A stretch of DNA of 64,000 nucleotides from Oceanipulchritudo coccoides (GCF_010500615.1 NZ_JAAGNX010000002.1:424990-488989); one strand, 5' to 3'; counted from the first letter of the stretch, positions 44,889-54,238 are shown. Numbers and translations are program-made. The notes: a model not told the origin generated them from the letters alone.

Positions 44889-45788
44889 ATGGAGTCGTTC
44901 CTCCAGCGGGAAGTAAGCCTTGCGCCGCTGACTACCTGGAAAATTGGTGGTCCCGCTGAGTGGTATTGTGCGCCCGAGACAGAAGCCGTATTGTTGTGTG
45001 CCCTGGATTGGGCGAGGGAGAATTGCCATCCTGTTCAAGTCCTCGGAAGAGGCTCCAATGTCCTTGTACCCGATGAAGGAATCCGCGGCCTTGTAATCTG
45101 CCTGCGCAAACTGGAGAAAGATTGGTTTGAATTTAAAGATGACGGTGAGGGCAGGGGACTGCTCACCGTTTCAGCAGGGATGTCGCTGCCACGCTTGGCC
45201 AAGGTGGCTGCACAGCTCGGGTTTGGAGGCTACGAATTCTATATTGGCATTCCTGGTACGGTCGGTGGCGCGGTGGTCATGAATGCAGGCTTTGGGCCCG
45301 GGGATGAACGCCAGACGGCCAATCGCTGCCGGGAGATCAGAACGGTTTCACTGGATGGCCAGTCAAGCTGGCAAGCTTACTCGGAGGTTCAACCGGTCTA
45401 TCGCCATACCCGCCTTGTGGACGGAAATGTCATCGCAACGGGGGCAAAATTTGCCCTTACCGAGCGATCAACAAAAGAAAAAATCCGCGCCGTGACAGCC
45501 GGGCATCTGGCCATGCGGCGTTCACGGCAACCCCTGACCCGCCCGACCTGTGGCTCGGTCTTCAAGGGAACGGATGAGGGTGTCCCGGCAGCTGTATTTA
45601 TCGACCGTTGCGGATTGAAAGGCCTCAAGGTCGGTGGGGCCGTTGTTTCCTTCAAGCATGCCAATTGGATCGAGAACCTTGGCGGGGCCACTGCGAGCGA
45701 CGTACGGCGATTGATTTCACACATTCAGGCAGTGGTTTTCAACAAGGAGGGGGTTCAATTGAAAACTGAAGTCTGCTTCCTTGGTTGA
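44889..45788 (+). CDS. murB: UDP-N-acetylenolpyruvoylglucosamine reductase
   Basis: A 299-residue FAD enzyme reducing the enolpyruvyl group in peptidoglycan precursor synthesis. Motifs: FAD-binding VLGRGSNVLVPDEGIRG, GIPGTVGGAVVMNAG, the active-site serine in PTCGSVFKG, and the C-terminal Glu in VQLKTEVCF. The length fits the shorter (type II) MurB. It ends the first nucleotide-sugar block and is followed by a bidirectional terminator. Confidence 0.95.
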   Translation: MESFLQREVSLAPLTTWKIGGPAEWYCAPETEAVLLCALDWARENCHPVQVLGRGSNVLVPDEGIRGLVICLRKLEKDWFEFKDDGEGRGLLTVSAGMSLPRLAKVAAQLGFGGYEFYIGIPGTVGGAVVMNAGFGPGDERQTANRCREIRTVSLDGQSSWQAYSEVQPVYRHTRLVDGNVIATGAKFALTERSTKEKIRAVTAGHLAMRRSRQPLTRPTCGSVFKGTDEGVPAAVFIDRCGLKGLKVGGAVVSFKHANWIENLGGATASDVRRLISHIQAVVFNKEGVQLKTEVCFLG

Positions 45789-45806
45789 CCCTGACGAGAG
45801 CACAAA

Positions 45807-45832
45807 AAAGAAGGCCATTGCTGGCCTTCTTT
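45807..45832. terminator. Bidirectional hairpin terminator after murB
   Basis: An 11-bp perfect stem (AAAGAAGGCCA pairing with TGGCCTTCTTT) with a TTGC loop lies 18 bp after the murB stop. A-rich and T-rich flanks on opposite sides let it serve both murB and the minus-strand small gene at 45881. Confidence 0.85.
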
Positions 45833-45880
45833 ACAGATTTGGAAAACTCCGGAAAAGAGCTGAATCGTCGCAAACTCAAT

Positions 45881-46093
45881 CTACTTATGCTTTGGAGTCT
45901 CCTGAAAGTGATCGGATGGGCCCTGAAAAGTGGTTCCCACCTCAAAAAGGGTAATCAGTACAACCCAGGTTCCCAGAAACACCAAGACGGCTTGGGACAT
46001 GGGCAATCGCAAAACGGAGCACAGGCTTGCGGCGGCCAGGCTGGCCAGTCCGATCAAGATCAGGCAAAATAGTTTTTTGGAGAGTACGATCAC
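45881..46093 (-). CDS. Small two-helix membrane protein (hypothetical)
   Basis: A possible 70-residue protein with two clear hydrophobic segments (LFCLILIGLASLAAASL and MSQAVLVFLGTWVVLITLF) and a polar C-terminus. A minus-strand gene here would share the terminator at 45807. No homologue is recognised. It is the best coding candidate between murB and the glycosyltransferase at 46259; the plus-strand frame over the same bases is low-complexity and unlikely. Confidence 0.5.
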   Translation of the reverse strand: MIVLSKKLFCLILIGLASLAAASLCSVLRLPMSQAVLVFLGTWVVLITLFEVGTTFQGPSDHFQETPKHK

Positions 46094-46173
46094 TTGGGGT
46101 AGTAACTTTATCGAGGTGAGAGGTCCCTATTATCGGCCCCGAAACAGCGCGGGGTCAATATAATTTTACCGGC

Positions 46174-46203
46174 TTGCAGAAAGGCCTCTGGCCTGCGTAT
46201 TAA
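46174..46203 (+). promoter_or_regulatory. Candidate promoter of the glycosyltransferase block
   Basis: TTGCAG (46174-46179), an 18-bp spacer and TATTAA (46198-46203) lie 55 bp before the glycosyltransferase start, downstream of the murB terminator, where a new transcription unit is expected. Similarity to the sigma-70 consensus is moderate. Confidence 0.35.
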
Positions 46204-46258
46204 ATAGCTTCATGAGTGGCTGTATTTCGAGTCGAGGGGTGGAATTAGCGAAGCACGG

Positions 46259-47386
46259 ATGAAGCATTCCTTTGCAGCGACAAACCCGTGCCACGTCTAT
46301 GACATGGCCTTGGCGCTTTGGGAGAAAAAGGCCCTTGGGGCCTATTTCAGCGGATATCCCCGGTGGCGACTCAAACCGCCCCCGGCGTTCCCGATAAAGA
46401 CCAAGGCCTTCCGAACGCTTGTCACATACGGCATGCAGCGTCTTCCCGAAGCACTGAGGATCAATGACGACTCCATGTTCCGCTGGCAGGACGCCGGCTT
46501 TGATCGAGCCGTGTCAAGGAGCCTCGCCGGGGAGGGTTTTATTCATGGCATTCCTGGCCAGTGCCTGGAGATATTCAAGCGGGCCCGGACGATAGGGATG
46601 CGGACCATCCTGAATCATGCCTCCGGCCCAGTGGAGCAGCAGCGGGCGATGATCGCCCCGGAGTACGAGCGGGTTGGATTGGATCTGGAAGCCTTGGTTC
46701 CGTTTCCGAAAGGATATGAAGAGCGGCTGCACGGTGAGCGGCAACTGGCGGACGTCCATTGTGTGGCTTCCACAGTTGTGCGGGATCAGTTGATTTCTGA
46801 CGGTATTCCCGCGGAGCAAATCTGGGTGGTCCCATACGGGGCGGATGCCGCCCTTTTTGCCAAGCGGAGAACTGTGCCGAGCGGCCCGTTCCGGATCTGT
46901 TTTGCGGGACGCCAATCCCTCCGGAAAGGCATCCATTACTTGCTGAAAGCTCTTGAAAGTGTGGATTCCCAAGGTTGGGAGCTGCATTGCTTCGGTATGG
47001 AGTTCAAGGAGACTGCCCGGGATTTCTCGGAATTCAGCGGGGGAGCAAAGGTTTTGCAGCGGGGGTCGGTTCCCCAGAAAGAGCTGGCAGAATCCCTCCG
47101 TGAAATGGATGTGCTGGTCCTCCCTTCAGCGGAGGAAGCATTCGGATTGGTGGTTGTGCAGGCCCTCGAGATTGGCGTGCCTTGCATCGTCAGTGACCGT
47201 GTTGGGGCAAAGGATTTAATCCGGGATGGTGAATCTGGTAGTATCGTTCCTTTCGCAGACCACGAAGCCATCGCAAATTCACTCCTTGATTGGCAGGAGA
47301 AACGCTTAACGGTGGAAGATCATTTTCCTTGGTCGGCCTGTGCCGATAATTTGCTTTTGCAGGCCAGCCAATCTTTACCAAGCTGA
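46259..47386 (+). CDS. Glycosyltransferase family 4 protein
   Basis: A 375-residue GT-B enzyme. The C-terminal GT4 domain shows FRICFAGRQSLRKGIHYLL and the nucleotide-sugar-binding LPSAEEAFGLVVVQALEIG followed by PCIVSD. The N-terminus (MKHSFAATNPCHVYDMALAL) lacks a signal peptide. Donor and acceptor cannot be inferred. It opens the second glycan block and the polymerase gene starts 7 bp after its stop. Confidence 0.88.
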   Translation: MKHSFAATNPCHVYDMALALWEKKALGAYFSGYPRWRLKPPPAFPIKTKAFRTLVTYGMQRLPEALRINDDSMFRWQDAGFDRAVSRSLAGEGFIHGIPGQCLEIFKRARTIGMRTILNHASGPVEQQRAMIAPEYERVGLDLEALVPFPKGYEERLHGERQLADVHCVASTVVRDQLISDGIPAEQIWVVPYGADAALFAKRRTVPSGPFRICFAGRQSLRKGIHYLLKALESVDSQGWELHCFGMEFKETARDFSEFSGGAKVLQRGSVPQKELAESLREMDVLVLPSAEEAFGLVVVQALEIGVPCIVSDRVGAKDLIRDGESGSIVPFADHEAIANSLLDWQEKRLTVEDHFPWSACADNLLLQASQSLPS

Positions 47387-47393
47387 TTCAACA

Positions 47394-48827
47394 ATGGAAG
47401 CATCAGATAAGGTTCATCCCACCGTAGCGGGTACCATCGCCATTATTGGCTCGTGCTTGATTTCCGTTTTCCTGAGCTTTCAGCCAGTTGAGCCCTCGCT
47501 TATGGCCCGAGGAGTGAGTTATTCCCTCCTGATCGGATTAATTGTCAGCTTCCTTCTGGATTGGCGACACGGCTTAAGAAATCTCATCCGGGTGGATGTT
47601 TTCGCGCTTCTTGCCTTCTATTTCCTGACCTACTTTGAGTTTTTGTTTCCCCAGTCGCGATTTGACTATCTTGTCGTTGGGAGCGATGTCGTGAAGGCGG
47701 TTCATTTGACTCTGGTGGGATTGGCGACATTTGCCATCGCCCGGCATATAGACGTGCTGCCAAAGCGCTGGCTGGGGTTTATCGGGGAGATTGAAATGCG
47801 GCGGGGCGATCTTCTGGCAATTTATTTTGGGGCCTTCATCCTGAGCAGTCTTCCCATGTGGCTGTCTGTCGAATTCAATCCCGTCAGGTGGTTTGACGAA
47901 CTGATGAGTCCGCGTTTTGGCAGGGCCTGGGGGCGCGGAAAATTCGGTGATGTATCGGCGCTCCTGCACGAGCTCAAATTGCTTGGATACATCATGCCGC
48001 CGATTGCCGGAGTGATTTTCGCCAACCGGAAGGACTACAGCAAATTTGCCCTCTTTTTTGTCCTGATTACATTGCTGACACTTTGGTTTGTTGCTTTTTC
48101 CAGCGGTACCCGGAACATTCTCGCGATCCAGATGGCAGGTTTTCTTGGCGGTTTTCTGATTATCCAGAAGCGTTTAAAAATCATGCCGGTGGCCATTCTG
48201 GGATTGGTCATAGCCGTGACCTTTGTGTTTCTTGCGGAGATGATGCTGGAATTCCGGCAGGTGGGATTGAAGCGATATCTCGCCGAAGGCCGGGAATATG
48301 CAAGTTACTACGCCTTTCAGGATGAATATTACGGGGAAGATGCCGCGACCACGGATTCCGGATACTTCGTGGACTACAATCTATGGCGCATTGCGCAGAT
48401 GGTGGCCGCTTTCCCGGAATTGTACGACTACATCGGCTGGAATTTGCCTTTTGTTGCCATTACAAAACCCATCCCGAGGGCCCTCTGGCCCGGCAAACCA
48501 ACTGATCTCAAAGTCGGGCTCGAGGAAGTGATCGGGGCGAAAGGCTACACCATTGCCTGTACCTGGGTGGGGGAGGCCTATGTCGCCGGCGGCGTTATTT
48601 GGATTGTTGCCACGGGTATCCTGATTGGCATATTCTGTTGTTTCTGGAACCAGTTGGCCAACTTCATACACAGTCCTTTTCCTTTGGTGGTTTTTGCCAG
48701 TGGCTTTTATTCTATTCTCCTTTTGATGAGAAGCCTGCTGTTTTTCACAACGGCATTGTTGCCCTCAATTGCCCTGATCATAATGGGCGCATTTATCTAC
48801 AAGCACAGGAGGCGGGAACACAATTGA
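47394..48827 (+). CDS. Wzy-like oligosaccharide repeat-unit polymerase
   Basis: A 477-residue integral membrane protein with about eleven or twelve hydrophobic helices from VAGTIAIIGSCLISVFL to the C-terminal LLPSIALIIMGAF. A long polar loop (about 270-360) precedes the last helices and contains DSGYFVDYNLWRIAQM and PIPRALWPGKP; the second resembles the RxLWPGKP element found in O-antigen/EPS polymerases. It probably joins lipid-linked repeat units on the periplasmic side. The ATG at 47394 is chosen; 18 upstream residues overlap the glycosyltransferase. Confidence 0.78.
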   Translation: MEASDKVHPTVAGTIAIIGSCLISVFLSFQPVEPSLMARGVSYSLLIGLIVSFLLDWRHGLRNLIRVDVFALLAFYFLTYFEFLFPQSRFDYLVVGSDVVKAVHLTLVGLATFAIARHIDVLPKRWLGFIGEIEMRRGDLLAIYFGAFILSSLPMWLSVEFNPVRWFDELMSPRFGRAWGRGKFGDVSALLHELKLLGYIMPPIAGVIFANRKDYSKFALFFVLITLLTLWFVAFSSGTRNILAIQMAGFLGGFLIIQKRLKIMPVAILGLVIAVTFVFLAEMMLEFRQVGLKRYLAEGREYASYYAFQDEYYGEDAATTDSGYFVDYNLWRIAQMVAAFPELYDYIGWNLPFVAITKPIPRALWPGKPTDLKVGLEEVIGAKGYTIACTWVGEAYVAGGVIWIVATGILIGIFCCFWNQLANFIHSPFPLVVFASGFYSILLLMRSLLFFTTALLPSIALIIMGAFIYKHRRREHN

Positions 48828-48861
48828 ACCGCCAATCCGTTGGTTCAAGGAGAAGGCAGGC

Positions 48862-49455
48862 ATGAAAGAACATCCACGAGACGAAGTTTTCAATGTGCGG
48901 TTGCACCGTGCCAACGACAATTACCGGCCGGAGGAATTCAGGAAACGTGTCCTTTGGATGGCGGCCCGTCCTCTCCTGCGTTTTGTTCCGCGTTTTTTTT
49001 ATGAATTCCGCAACCGGATTCTCCGCCTGTTTGGAGCGAAGATTGGCAAGTCGGTCCGTATATATCCTTCGGTGGATATCTTTTATCCATGGAATCTTGA
49101 AATTGGGGATGAAGTAACCATTGCAACCCATGTTCAACTCTACTCGCTTGGGAAAATTATTATCGGTGACGGAACCATGATCTCCTACGGGGCGCATTTT
49201 TGCGCCGGCACGCATGATTACTCAAAAATCAACCTGCCCCTGCTGAAACCGGAGATTCGCCTGGGGACCGGAATCTGGGTTTGTGCGGATGCATTCATCG
49301 GGCCGGGTGTAGCGATCGGTGACTACAGTATTGTGGGTGCGCGTTCCGTCGTCCTGAAGTCCTTTCCGGAATTTTCAATAATCGGGGGAAATCCTGCTCG
49401 CAAGGTGAAGGACCGCCCGCTTCCTGAAAAGGGTTCGTGCCCCGAACAAACATGA
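48862..49455 (+). CDS. Left-handed beta-helix acyltransferase (WcaF-like)
   Basis: A 197-residue hexapeptide-repeat protein, probably O-acetylating a sugar using acetyl-CoA. After a basic helical N-terminus (RVLWMAARPLLRFVPRFFYEFRN) the hexapeptide coils run from IGKSVRIYPSVDI to VAIGDYSIVGARSVV, with the catalytic His in CAGTHDY and the terminal GNPARKVKDR. These match colanic-acid WcaF-type acetyltransferases. Its stop overlaps the next start (49452) by 4 bp. Confidence 0.87.
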   Translation: MKEHPRDEVFNVRLHRANDNYRPEEFRKRVLWMAARPLLRFVPRFFYEFRNRILRLFGAKIGKSVRIYPSVDIFYPWNLEIGDEVTIATHVQLYSLGKIIIGDGTMISYGAHFCAGTHDYSKINLPLLKPEIRLGTGIWVCADAFIGPGVAIGDYSIVGARSVVLKSFPEFSIIGGNPARKVKDRPLPEKGSCPEQT

Positions 49456-50702
49456 GTCGCCAACGGGTCTATTTTTTCAACAGGTTTTTCTGGCCGGACA
49501 ACAGTGCCACGGCCCAGATACTGACGGATCTTTGCCGGGGATTGGACAAACGCGAATACGCGGTCACGGTTGTCACGAGCCGGTTGAATTACGGCGATCC
49601 GGCAGTCGCGTATCCGGGCCAAGAGGAGTTCCAGGGGATTGAGATTTCACGGCTCTGGTCAACGCGCTTTGGAAGATCCACACTACTGGGCCGACTATTG
49701 GATTATGCCACGATTTACCTTTCCTTCTTTGTTTTCACAATCAGCAGGCTCGGTGCGGAGGATATAGCGGTATTCAAGACAGACCCGCCCCTGTTAAGCA
49801 TCCCGGGTGCGGTGGGGAAAACCGTCAAGGGATTCAGGATGGTTGCGTGGTGTCAGGATGTCTTTCCGGAAGTAGCGACTTCTGGAATACAATTACCGAA
49901 GGGGGCCGGATTGATCTTTAATGTCCTGGCCCGGATCAGGGACTGGAGCCTGCAGGTTGCCGATGCTGTTGTTGTCCTTGGGAAGGACATGACGGATTTT
50001 CTTTCCATGCGAGGCATTCCAAAAGAGAAACTGCAGGAAATTTCCAATTGGTCGGTTCAGGATGAGGAACCGTCGATCAATGAAGCAGCCTTGCGGGAAA
50101 AGTGGGGCATTCCAACGGGAACTTTTGTCGTTGGATACTCGGGCAACCTCGGACGGGCCCACGACTGGGAGACTTTGCTTGAAGCGGCAAGGTTGCTTAA
50201 ACAGGAAAAAGACCTGCTCTTTCTTTGTTGTGGCGGTGGGCACGGTTATGAACAGCTGAAAATCGCCGTGGAGGAGGAACAACTACAGGAGCTATTTGGT
50301 TTTCTTCCCTACCAACCACTTGAGCTGTTGGGCGCAACGCTCCGGGTGCCGGACATACATTGGCTTACCTTGAAGGAAAGTCTCACGCCTTTTATCTTTC
50401 CGAGTAAGTTCTTTGGGATATTGCAGGCAGGTCGACCCCTGATTTTTATTGGATCCACTGCAGGGGAAATTGCCGGCTTGATCCGCTCAAACAAAATTGG
50501 TCACGCATTATCCGAAGGCCAAGGCACCGCCTTAGCCGAAGTCATCCGGTCAGCGAAAGCAGATCAGGAGAAATCCGCCAAAGCAGGTAAGCTGGCTCGA
50601 GTCCTCTGGGAAGAGAAATACCAGAAATCCCTCGAGATAGAGAAATGGAAACAAGTGCTTGTCCGGCTTGGGACGCCGGGTAGGGGGGGTAAGAATGACT
50701 GA
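49452..50702 (+). CDS. Glycosyltransferase family 4 protein (WcaI-like)
   Basis: A 416-residue GT-B enzyme. The N-terminus RVYFFNRFFWPDNSATAQIL is typical of WcaI-type transferases (usual pattern N-x-x-F-x-P). The C-terminal half has VVGYSGNLGRAHDWETLLEA and the donor-site region LTPFIFPSKFFGILQAGRP. WcaI-like enzymes have been linked to fucose transfer in colanic acid, which would suit the GDP-fucose genes upstream, but specificity is not proven. Start and stop overlap both neighbours. Confidence 0.85.
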   Translation: MSRQRVYFFNRFFWPDNSATAQILTDLCRGLDKREYAVTVVTSRLNYGDPAVAYPGQEEFQGIEISRLWSTRFGRSTLLGRLLDYATIYLSFFVFTISRLGAEDIAVFKTDPPLLSIPGAVGKTVKGFRMVAWCQDVFPEVATSGIQLPKGAGLIFNVLARIRDWSLQVADAVVVLGKDMTDFLSMRGIPKEKLQEISNWSVQDEEPSINEAALREKWGIPTGTFVVGYSGNLGRAHDWETLLEAARLLKQEKDLLFLCCGGGHGYEQLKIAVEEEQLQELFGFLPYQPLELLGATLRVPDIHWLTLKESLTPFIFPSKFFGILQAGRPLIFIGSTAGEIAGLIRSNKIGHALSEGQGTALAEVIRSAKADQEKSAKAGKLARVLWEEKYQKSLEIEKWKQVLVRLGTPGRGGKND

Positions 50703-51777
50703 AGCGCGCACGTTAATTATCTGGGATCGAATCGGCGATTATCACCGTGCCCGCGTTCGAGCATTTGAGGAACTTGTGGGAAAGGAGACTGTTTTCACGG
50801 CCGATCTAGGAAGTACGGACAAGCTATATGGGTGGAAAGCCTCCAGTGAGAGCGAGAGGCATTTCGTCCTATCTGAAAAGCCTGTTGATGAGCGTGATAT
50901 CAGGGGACGGGCAAGGGCATTCAGGAGCATCATCAAAGACAAAAGTATCACGCAGATAGCAGTTGCTGGCTATGCGCACCCTGAATACTTCATCTTTCTG
51001 ATTCTTGCCAGGATGGCAGGGTGCCGGATCGTCATGTTTGCCGAGTCATGGTATGGGAGTCAGGCGCTCAAGAATTTTTTCAAGGGTTTGTTCCTCAAGA
51101 TACTTGCCGACGTGTTTTTTGTCTCAGGGGAGCGGTCTCGTCAGCATTTCATAAAACAACTGGGCATCCCGGCCAGAAGGATCCTCTGCAAATACAGTGT
51201 AGTGGACAACCAGCATTTTTCCCGAAAGGGATCTCACTCCCGGGAACCTGTCATCCTCTGCGTTGCCCGTTTCAGCCCTGAGAAGAATCTTTCCTGCCTC
51301 ATAGAAGCGTTTCAGAAGTCTCGTTTGGCAGAAGGGTACAAGCTCAGGATCATTGGCGGCGGCCCAGACAGAAAACTACTGGAAGCAATCGTGGACGAGC
51401 GGAGGCGGGTAGAGCTGCTGGACTGGGTCGAATACGCGGACCTTCCAGACCAGTACGGGCAGGCCCGCTTCTTCATCCTGCCCAGCATTTTTGAACCATG
51501 GGGTCTCGTCATAAACGAAGCGATGGCTGGAGGGTTGCCGATTATCGCCAGCGACGCCTGTGGTTGTGTCCCCGACCTTGTGACAAGGTCGAATGGTTTT
51601 GTCTTTCCAGCAGACGACAAAGAGGAGCTGACCAGATTGCTGGACCAGATTGCAGAACTCAAGGAGAGTGACTGGGAGAAATTAAGCACAGCCTCCACGA
51701 ATATTATCTCCGGCTATCGTTGTGAGGATTGGGCGGAACAGTTAAGAAAGGGATTCTTGAAAGATGCGGATAATTAA
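50695..51777 (+). CDS. Glycosyltransferase family 4 protein
   Basis: A 360-residue GT4 enzyme. It has ILCVARFSPEKNLSCLIEAF, IIGGGPDRKLL and the donor-binding FILPSIFEPWGLVINEAMAG followed by LPIIASD. The short N-terminal domain begins RTLIIWDRIGDYHRARV. Start ATG at 50695 overlaps the previous gene by 8 bp, and its stop overlaps the next gene by 14 bp, so the genes are translationally coupled. Specificity unknown. Confidence 0.87.
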   Translation: MTEARTLIIWDRIGDYHRARVRAFEELVGKETVFTADLGSTDKLYGWKASSESERHFVLSEKPVDERDIRGRARAFRSIIKDKSITQIAVAGYAHPEYFIFLILARMAGCRIVMFAESWYGSQALKNFFKGLFLKILADVFFVSGERSRQHFIKQLGIPARRILCKYSVVDNQHFSRKGSHSREPVILCVARFSPEKNLSCLIEAFQKSRLAEGYKLRIIGGGPDRKLLEAIVDERRRVELLDWVEYADLPDQYGQARFFILPSIFEPWGLVINEAMAGGLPIIASDACGCVPDLVTRSNGFVFPADDKEELTRLLDQIAELKESDWEKLSTASTNIISGYRCEDWAEQLRKGFLKDADN

Positions 51778-52876
51778 CCTCGTTGACCGGCTCGACCGAG
51801 TTAATTTCGGAATTTGGAATGCTTCCATCGCTACCGCGGGAGTTTTGAAGGAGAAATTTAATGTTTCCTCTGAAATCTGGTTTCCAGAGGCAACCCGGGA
51901 AGCGGAAGACTCCGAACTAAATGGCGCTCTTCCTCGCGGATTGGCCCGTCTGGACAAGGCTCAAATGGAAAGCACCGCAAGTCTGGCCGGACTGGATCCC
52001 GCAACCGATATCATCGTGAGTCATGGGTGCTGGCAATATCCGACCCGGTGGGGGAGGCTGTTAAAACAAAAGGGATTTGCCTGGCTGGCAGTGCCCCATG
52101 GAATGCTTGAGCAATGGAGCGTGTCCCAAAAGCGTCTCCGGAAGTGGATTTACTTTCATAGCATTGAGAAACCTTCCTTGAAGCAAGCTGACAAAATCCG
52201 TGCAGTTGGGCGCCCTGAGTTGGACAGCCTGAAGACAGTTTTCAAAAGTAATCTTGTCTGGCTGCCGAACGGCGTCCCACCAAGTGATGAGAATGCTGAT
52301 ACGGCTGATAAACCTCTTCACCGGACAGTACTGTTTATGGCCCGCTTGCACCACAAGAAGGGTGTTCTTCCCATGCTGGAGGGCTGGAAAGCCAGCCAAC
52401 TCTGCAATCGTGAGGGTTACAGCCTGAAAATCGCGGGCCCGGATGATGGTGAGCTTCAGAAGCTTGAGCAATTCCTCAAGGTGAATGACAGCGTGAGTAA
52501 TGTGGAGTACCTTGGACCGGTTTATGGAGACAAAAAGGAGGCCCTTCTCCGTGAAAGTCATTTCTACCTGTTACCTTCCTACAGCGAAGGCTTCCCCACA
52601 AGTGTCCTGGAAGCCATGCTCAACGGGCTCGTTCCGGTTATTACCAGTGGTTGTAATTTCCCCGATGTATTTGAAAAAGCACTCGGCATTAGGATTGAGC
52701 CCAGCATGGAAAGTGTGAGGGAAGCCATGGACCAGGTCCTTTCGATGGATTTGGCCGCGTACACAGAGCTTTCTGCCAAATCCCGTGACTACATTGAAGA
52801 GAATTACACCTATGATATTCTCGCCACCAAGCAGTTTGATTTTTACAAGCGTCTTCTAAAGCGGCATCAGCTGTAA
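51764..52876 (+). CDS. Glycosyltransferase family 4 protein
   Basis: A 370-residue GT-B enzyme. Landmarks: SHGCWQYPTRWGRLLKQKG, AVPHGMLEQWSVSQKRLRK, VLFMARLHHKKGVLPMLEGW and the donor site YLLPSYSEGFPTSVLEAMLN followed by GLVPVITSGCNFPD. The PHGML segment is common in WcaC/AmsK-like EPS transferases. It ends the overlapping gene run; a 268-bp gap follows. Confidence 0.88.
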   Translation: MRIINLVDRLDRVNFGIWNASIATAGVLKEKFNVSSEIWFPEATREAEDSELNGALPRGLARLDKAQMESTASLAGLDPATDIIVSHGCWQYPTRWGRLLKQKGFAWLAVPHGMLEQWSVSQKRLRKWIYFHSIEKPSLKQADKIRAVGRPELDSLKTVFKSNLVWLPNGVPPSDENADTADKPLHRTVLFMARLHHKKGVLPMLEGWKASQLCNREGYSLKIAGPDDGELQKLEQFLKVNDSVSNVEYLGPVYGDKKEALLRESHFYLLPSYSEGFPTSVLEAMLNGLVPVITSGCNFPDVFEKALGIRIEPSMESVREAMDQVLSMDLAAYTELSAKSRDYIEENYTYDILATKQFDFYKRLLKRHQL

Positions 52877-53101
52877 AATCCATGTTTATATTTTCCATGT
52901 CAGTGATCAAAAAGCCATGTCCCTTGACCCGATGAACCGATTTGAGTGGTCTATAAGAGCCTTTGCAGGCAGCAGCCAGTTCGCGGTTTATTCGCGGCTG
53001 AAAGAATAATGAAGTCAAACTCCCTTGAGGACATCCAGAGCGATTGGTTTTTCGCAAATGCGCGAATTCGACCAAGGGCGGCAGCGTGTCCCCAGCATCA
53101 A

Positions 53102-53130
53102 TTCAAACAGGAAGCCCTTAGTACTATTAT
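53102..53130 (+). promoter_or_regulatory. Candidate promoter before the epimerase gene
   Basis: TTCAAA (53102-53107), an exact 17-bp spacer and TATTAT (53125-53130) lie 14 bp before the start codon at 53145. The leader would be only a few bases and has no Shine-Dalgarno site. The preceding 53-kb-side gap (52877-53101) holds no recognisable gene. Confidence 0.4.
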
Positions 53131-53144
53131 AACAATATAACATC

Positions 53145-54203
53145 ATGAAGCGAATATTGGTAACTGGATCATCAGGATTAATTGGTTCCGAAGTCTGCAT
53201 TTACTTTGCGGAGCGCGGGTGGGAAATACATGGCGTGGACAATAACCAACGCGCGGTCTTTTTCGGGCCGCAGGGGGATACACGCTGGAACCAGCAGAGA
53301 TTGACGGAATCCCTTAAAAAACAGTTTGTCCATCATGAGGTCGATATTCGTGACCGGCTGAGTATCCTGGACCTTCTGGAGGAAGTGAAGCCGGATGCTG
53401 TTGTGCATACGGCGGCACAACCCAGCCATGATCGGGCGGCGGCCATTCCCTTCTCGGATTTCGATACAAACGCGGTGGGAACGGTCAATCTTCTCGAAGC
53501 TACCCGTCGGGCCTGTCCGGAAGCACCGTTCGCACACATGTCGACCAACAAGGTATATGGTGACCGACCCAACACAATTGCCTTGAAGGAACTGGAGACA
53601 CGCTGGGATTACGATGATGATCACTTTGCCCACGGAATTTCGGAGGAGTTCCCCATCGACCAGTCAAAGCACTCACTGTTCGGGGCCTCTAAAGTGGCGG
53701 CAGATGTAATGGTCCAGGAATATGGACGCTACTTCAATCTCCCGACTTGCGCCCTTCGCGGAGGATGCCTTACGGGCCCCAACCACTCGGGTGTCGAGCT
53801 GCACGGATTCCTGAGTTTCCTTGCCAAGTGCAATCTGGAGGAACGGGAATTCAAGATTTTCGGATACAAGGGCAAGCAGGTCCGGGATAACATTCACAGT
53901 CATGATGTCGCCCGCTTCATCCATGCTTTCATTGAAGCACCACGTTGTGGAGAGGTCTACAATATCGGGGGAGGGAAGGATAACACCTGCTCAATTCTTG
54001 AAGCATTCAAGCTGGTTGAAAAGTATTCCGGTAAGGCAATGATTTCCTCCTATGTGGAGACCAACCGGATAGGGGATCACATTTGCTACTACTCTGACTT
54101 GAGGAAAATGCGGGAGCATTACCCAAAGTGGGATATTTCGATCAGTTTGGAGGAGACCATTCGGCAAATCGTGGAAAGCTGGCAGTCCCGCAACTCCGGA
54201 TAG
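53145..54203 (+). CDS. SDR sugar epimerase, CDP-paratose 2-epimerase-like, with Phe in place of catalytic Tyr
   Basis: A 352-residue NAD(P)-binding protein. N-terminal Rossmann motif [18 protein letters not shown]; later [43 protein letters not shown] and [17 protein letters not shown]. These place it among the CDP-tyvelose/paratose 2-epimerase-like enzymes. The usual YxxxK catalytic motif reads FGASK (Phe179, Lys183), so the proton-transferring Tyr is absent. The ATG at 53145 is chosen after a candidate promoter. It could be an active epimerase using another residue, or a non-catalytic homologue. Confidence 0.82.
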   Translation: MKRILVTGSSGLIGSEVCIYFAERGWEIHGVDNNQRAVFFGPQGDTRWNQQRLTESLKKQFVHHEVDIRDRLSILDLLEEVKPDAVVHTAAQPSHDRAAAIPFSDFDTNAVGTVNLLEATRRACPEAPFAHMSTNKVYGDRPNTIALKELETRWDYDDDHFAHGISEEFPIDQSKHSLFGASKVAADVMVQEYGRYFNLPTCALRGGCLTGPNHSGVELHGFLSFLAKCNLEEREFKIFGYKGKQVRDNIHSHDVARFIHAFIEAPRCGEVYNIGGGKDNTCSILEAFKLVEKYSGKAMISSYVETNRIGDHICYYSDLRKMREHYPKWDISISLEETIRQIVESWQSRNSG

Positions 54204-54238
54204 GATTATCCTGCCGCACTTGAGCTAATTCATCCTGG

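Noticed and set aside
45785-46072. Plus-strand 95-codon frame after murB
   Set aside because: Begins inside the murB stop and terminator hairpin and becomes a Gln/Gly-rich low-complexity tail; the minus-strand membrane frame is more protein-like.
52689-53075. Minus-strand 128-codon frame across the end of a glycosyltransferase and the following gap
   Set aside because: Mostly antisense to the glycosyltransferase, with no recognisable features in the gap portion.
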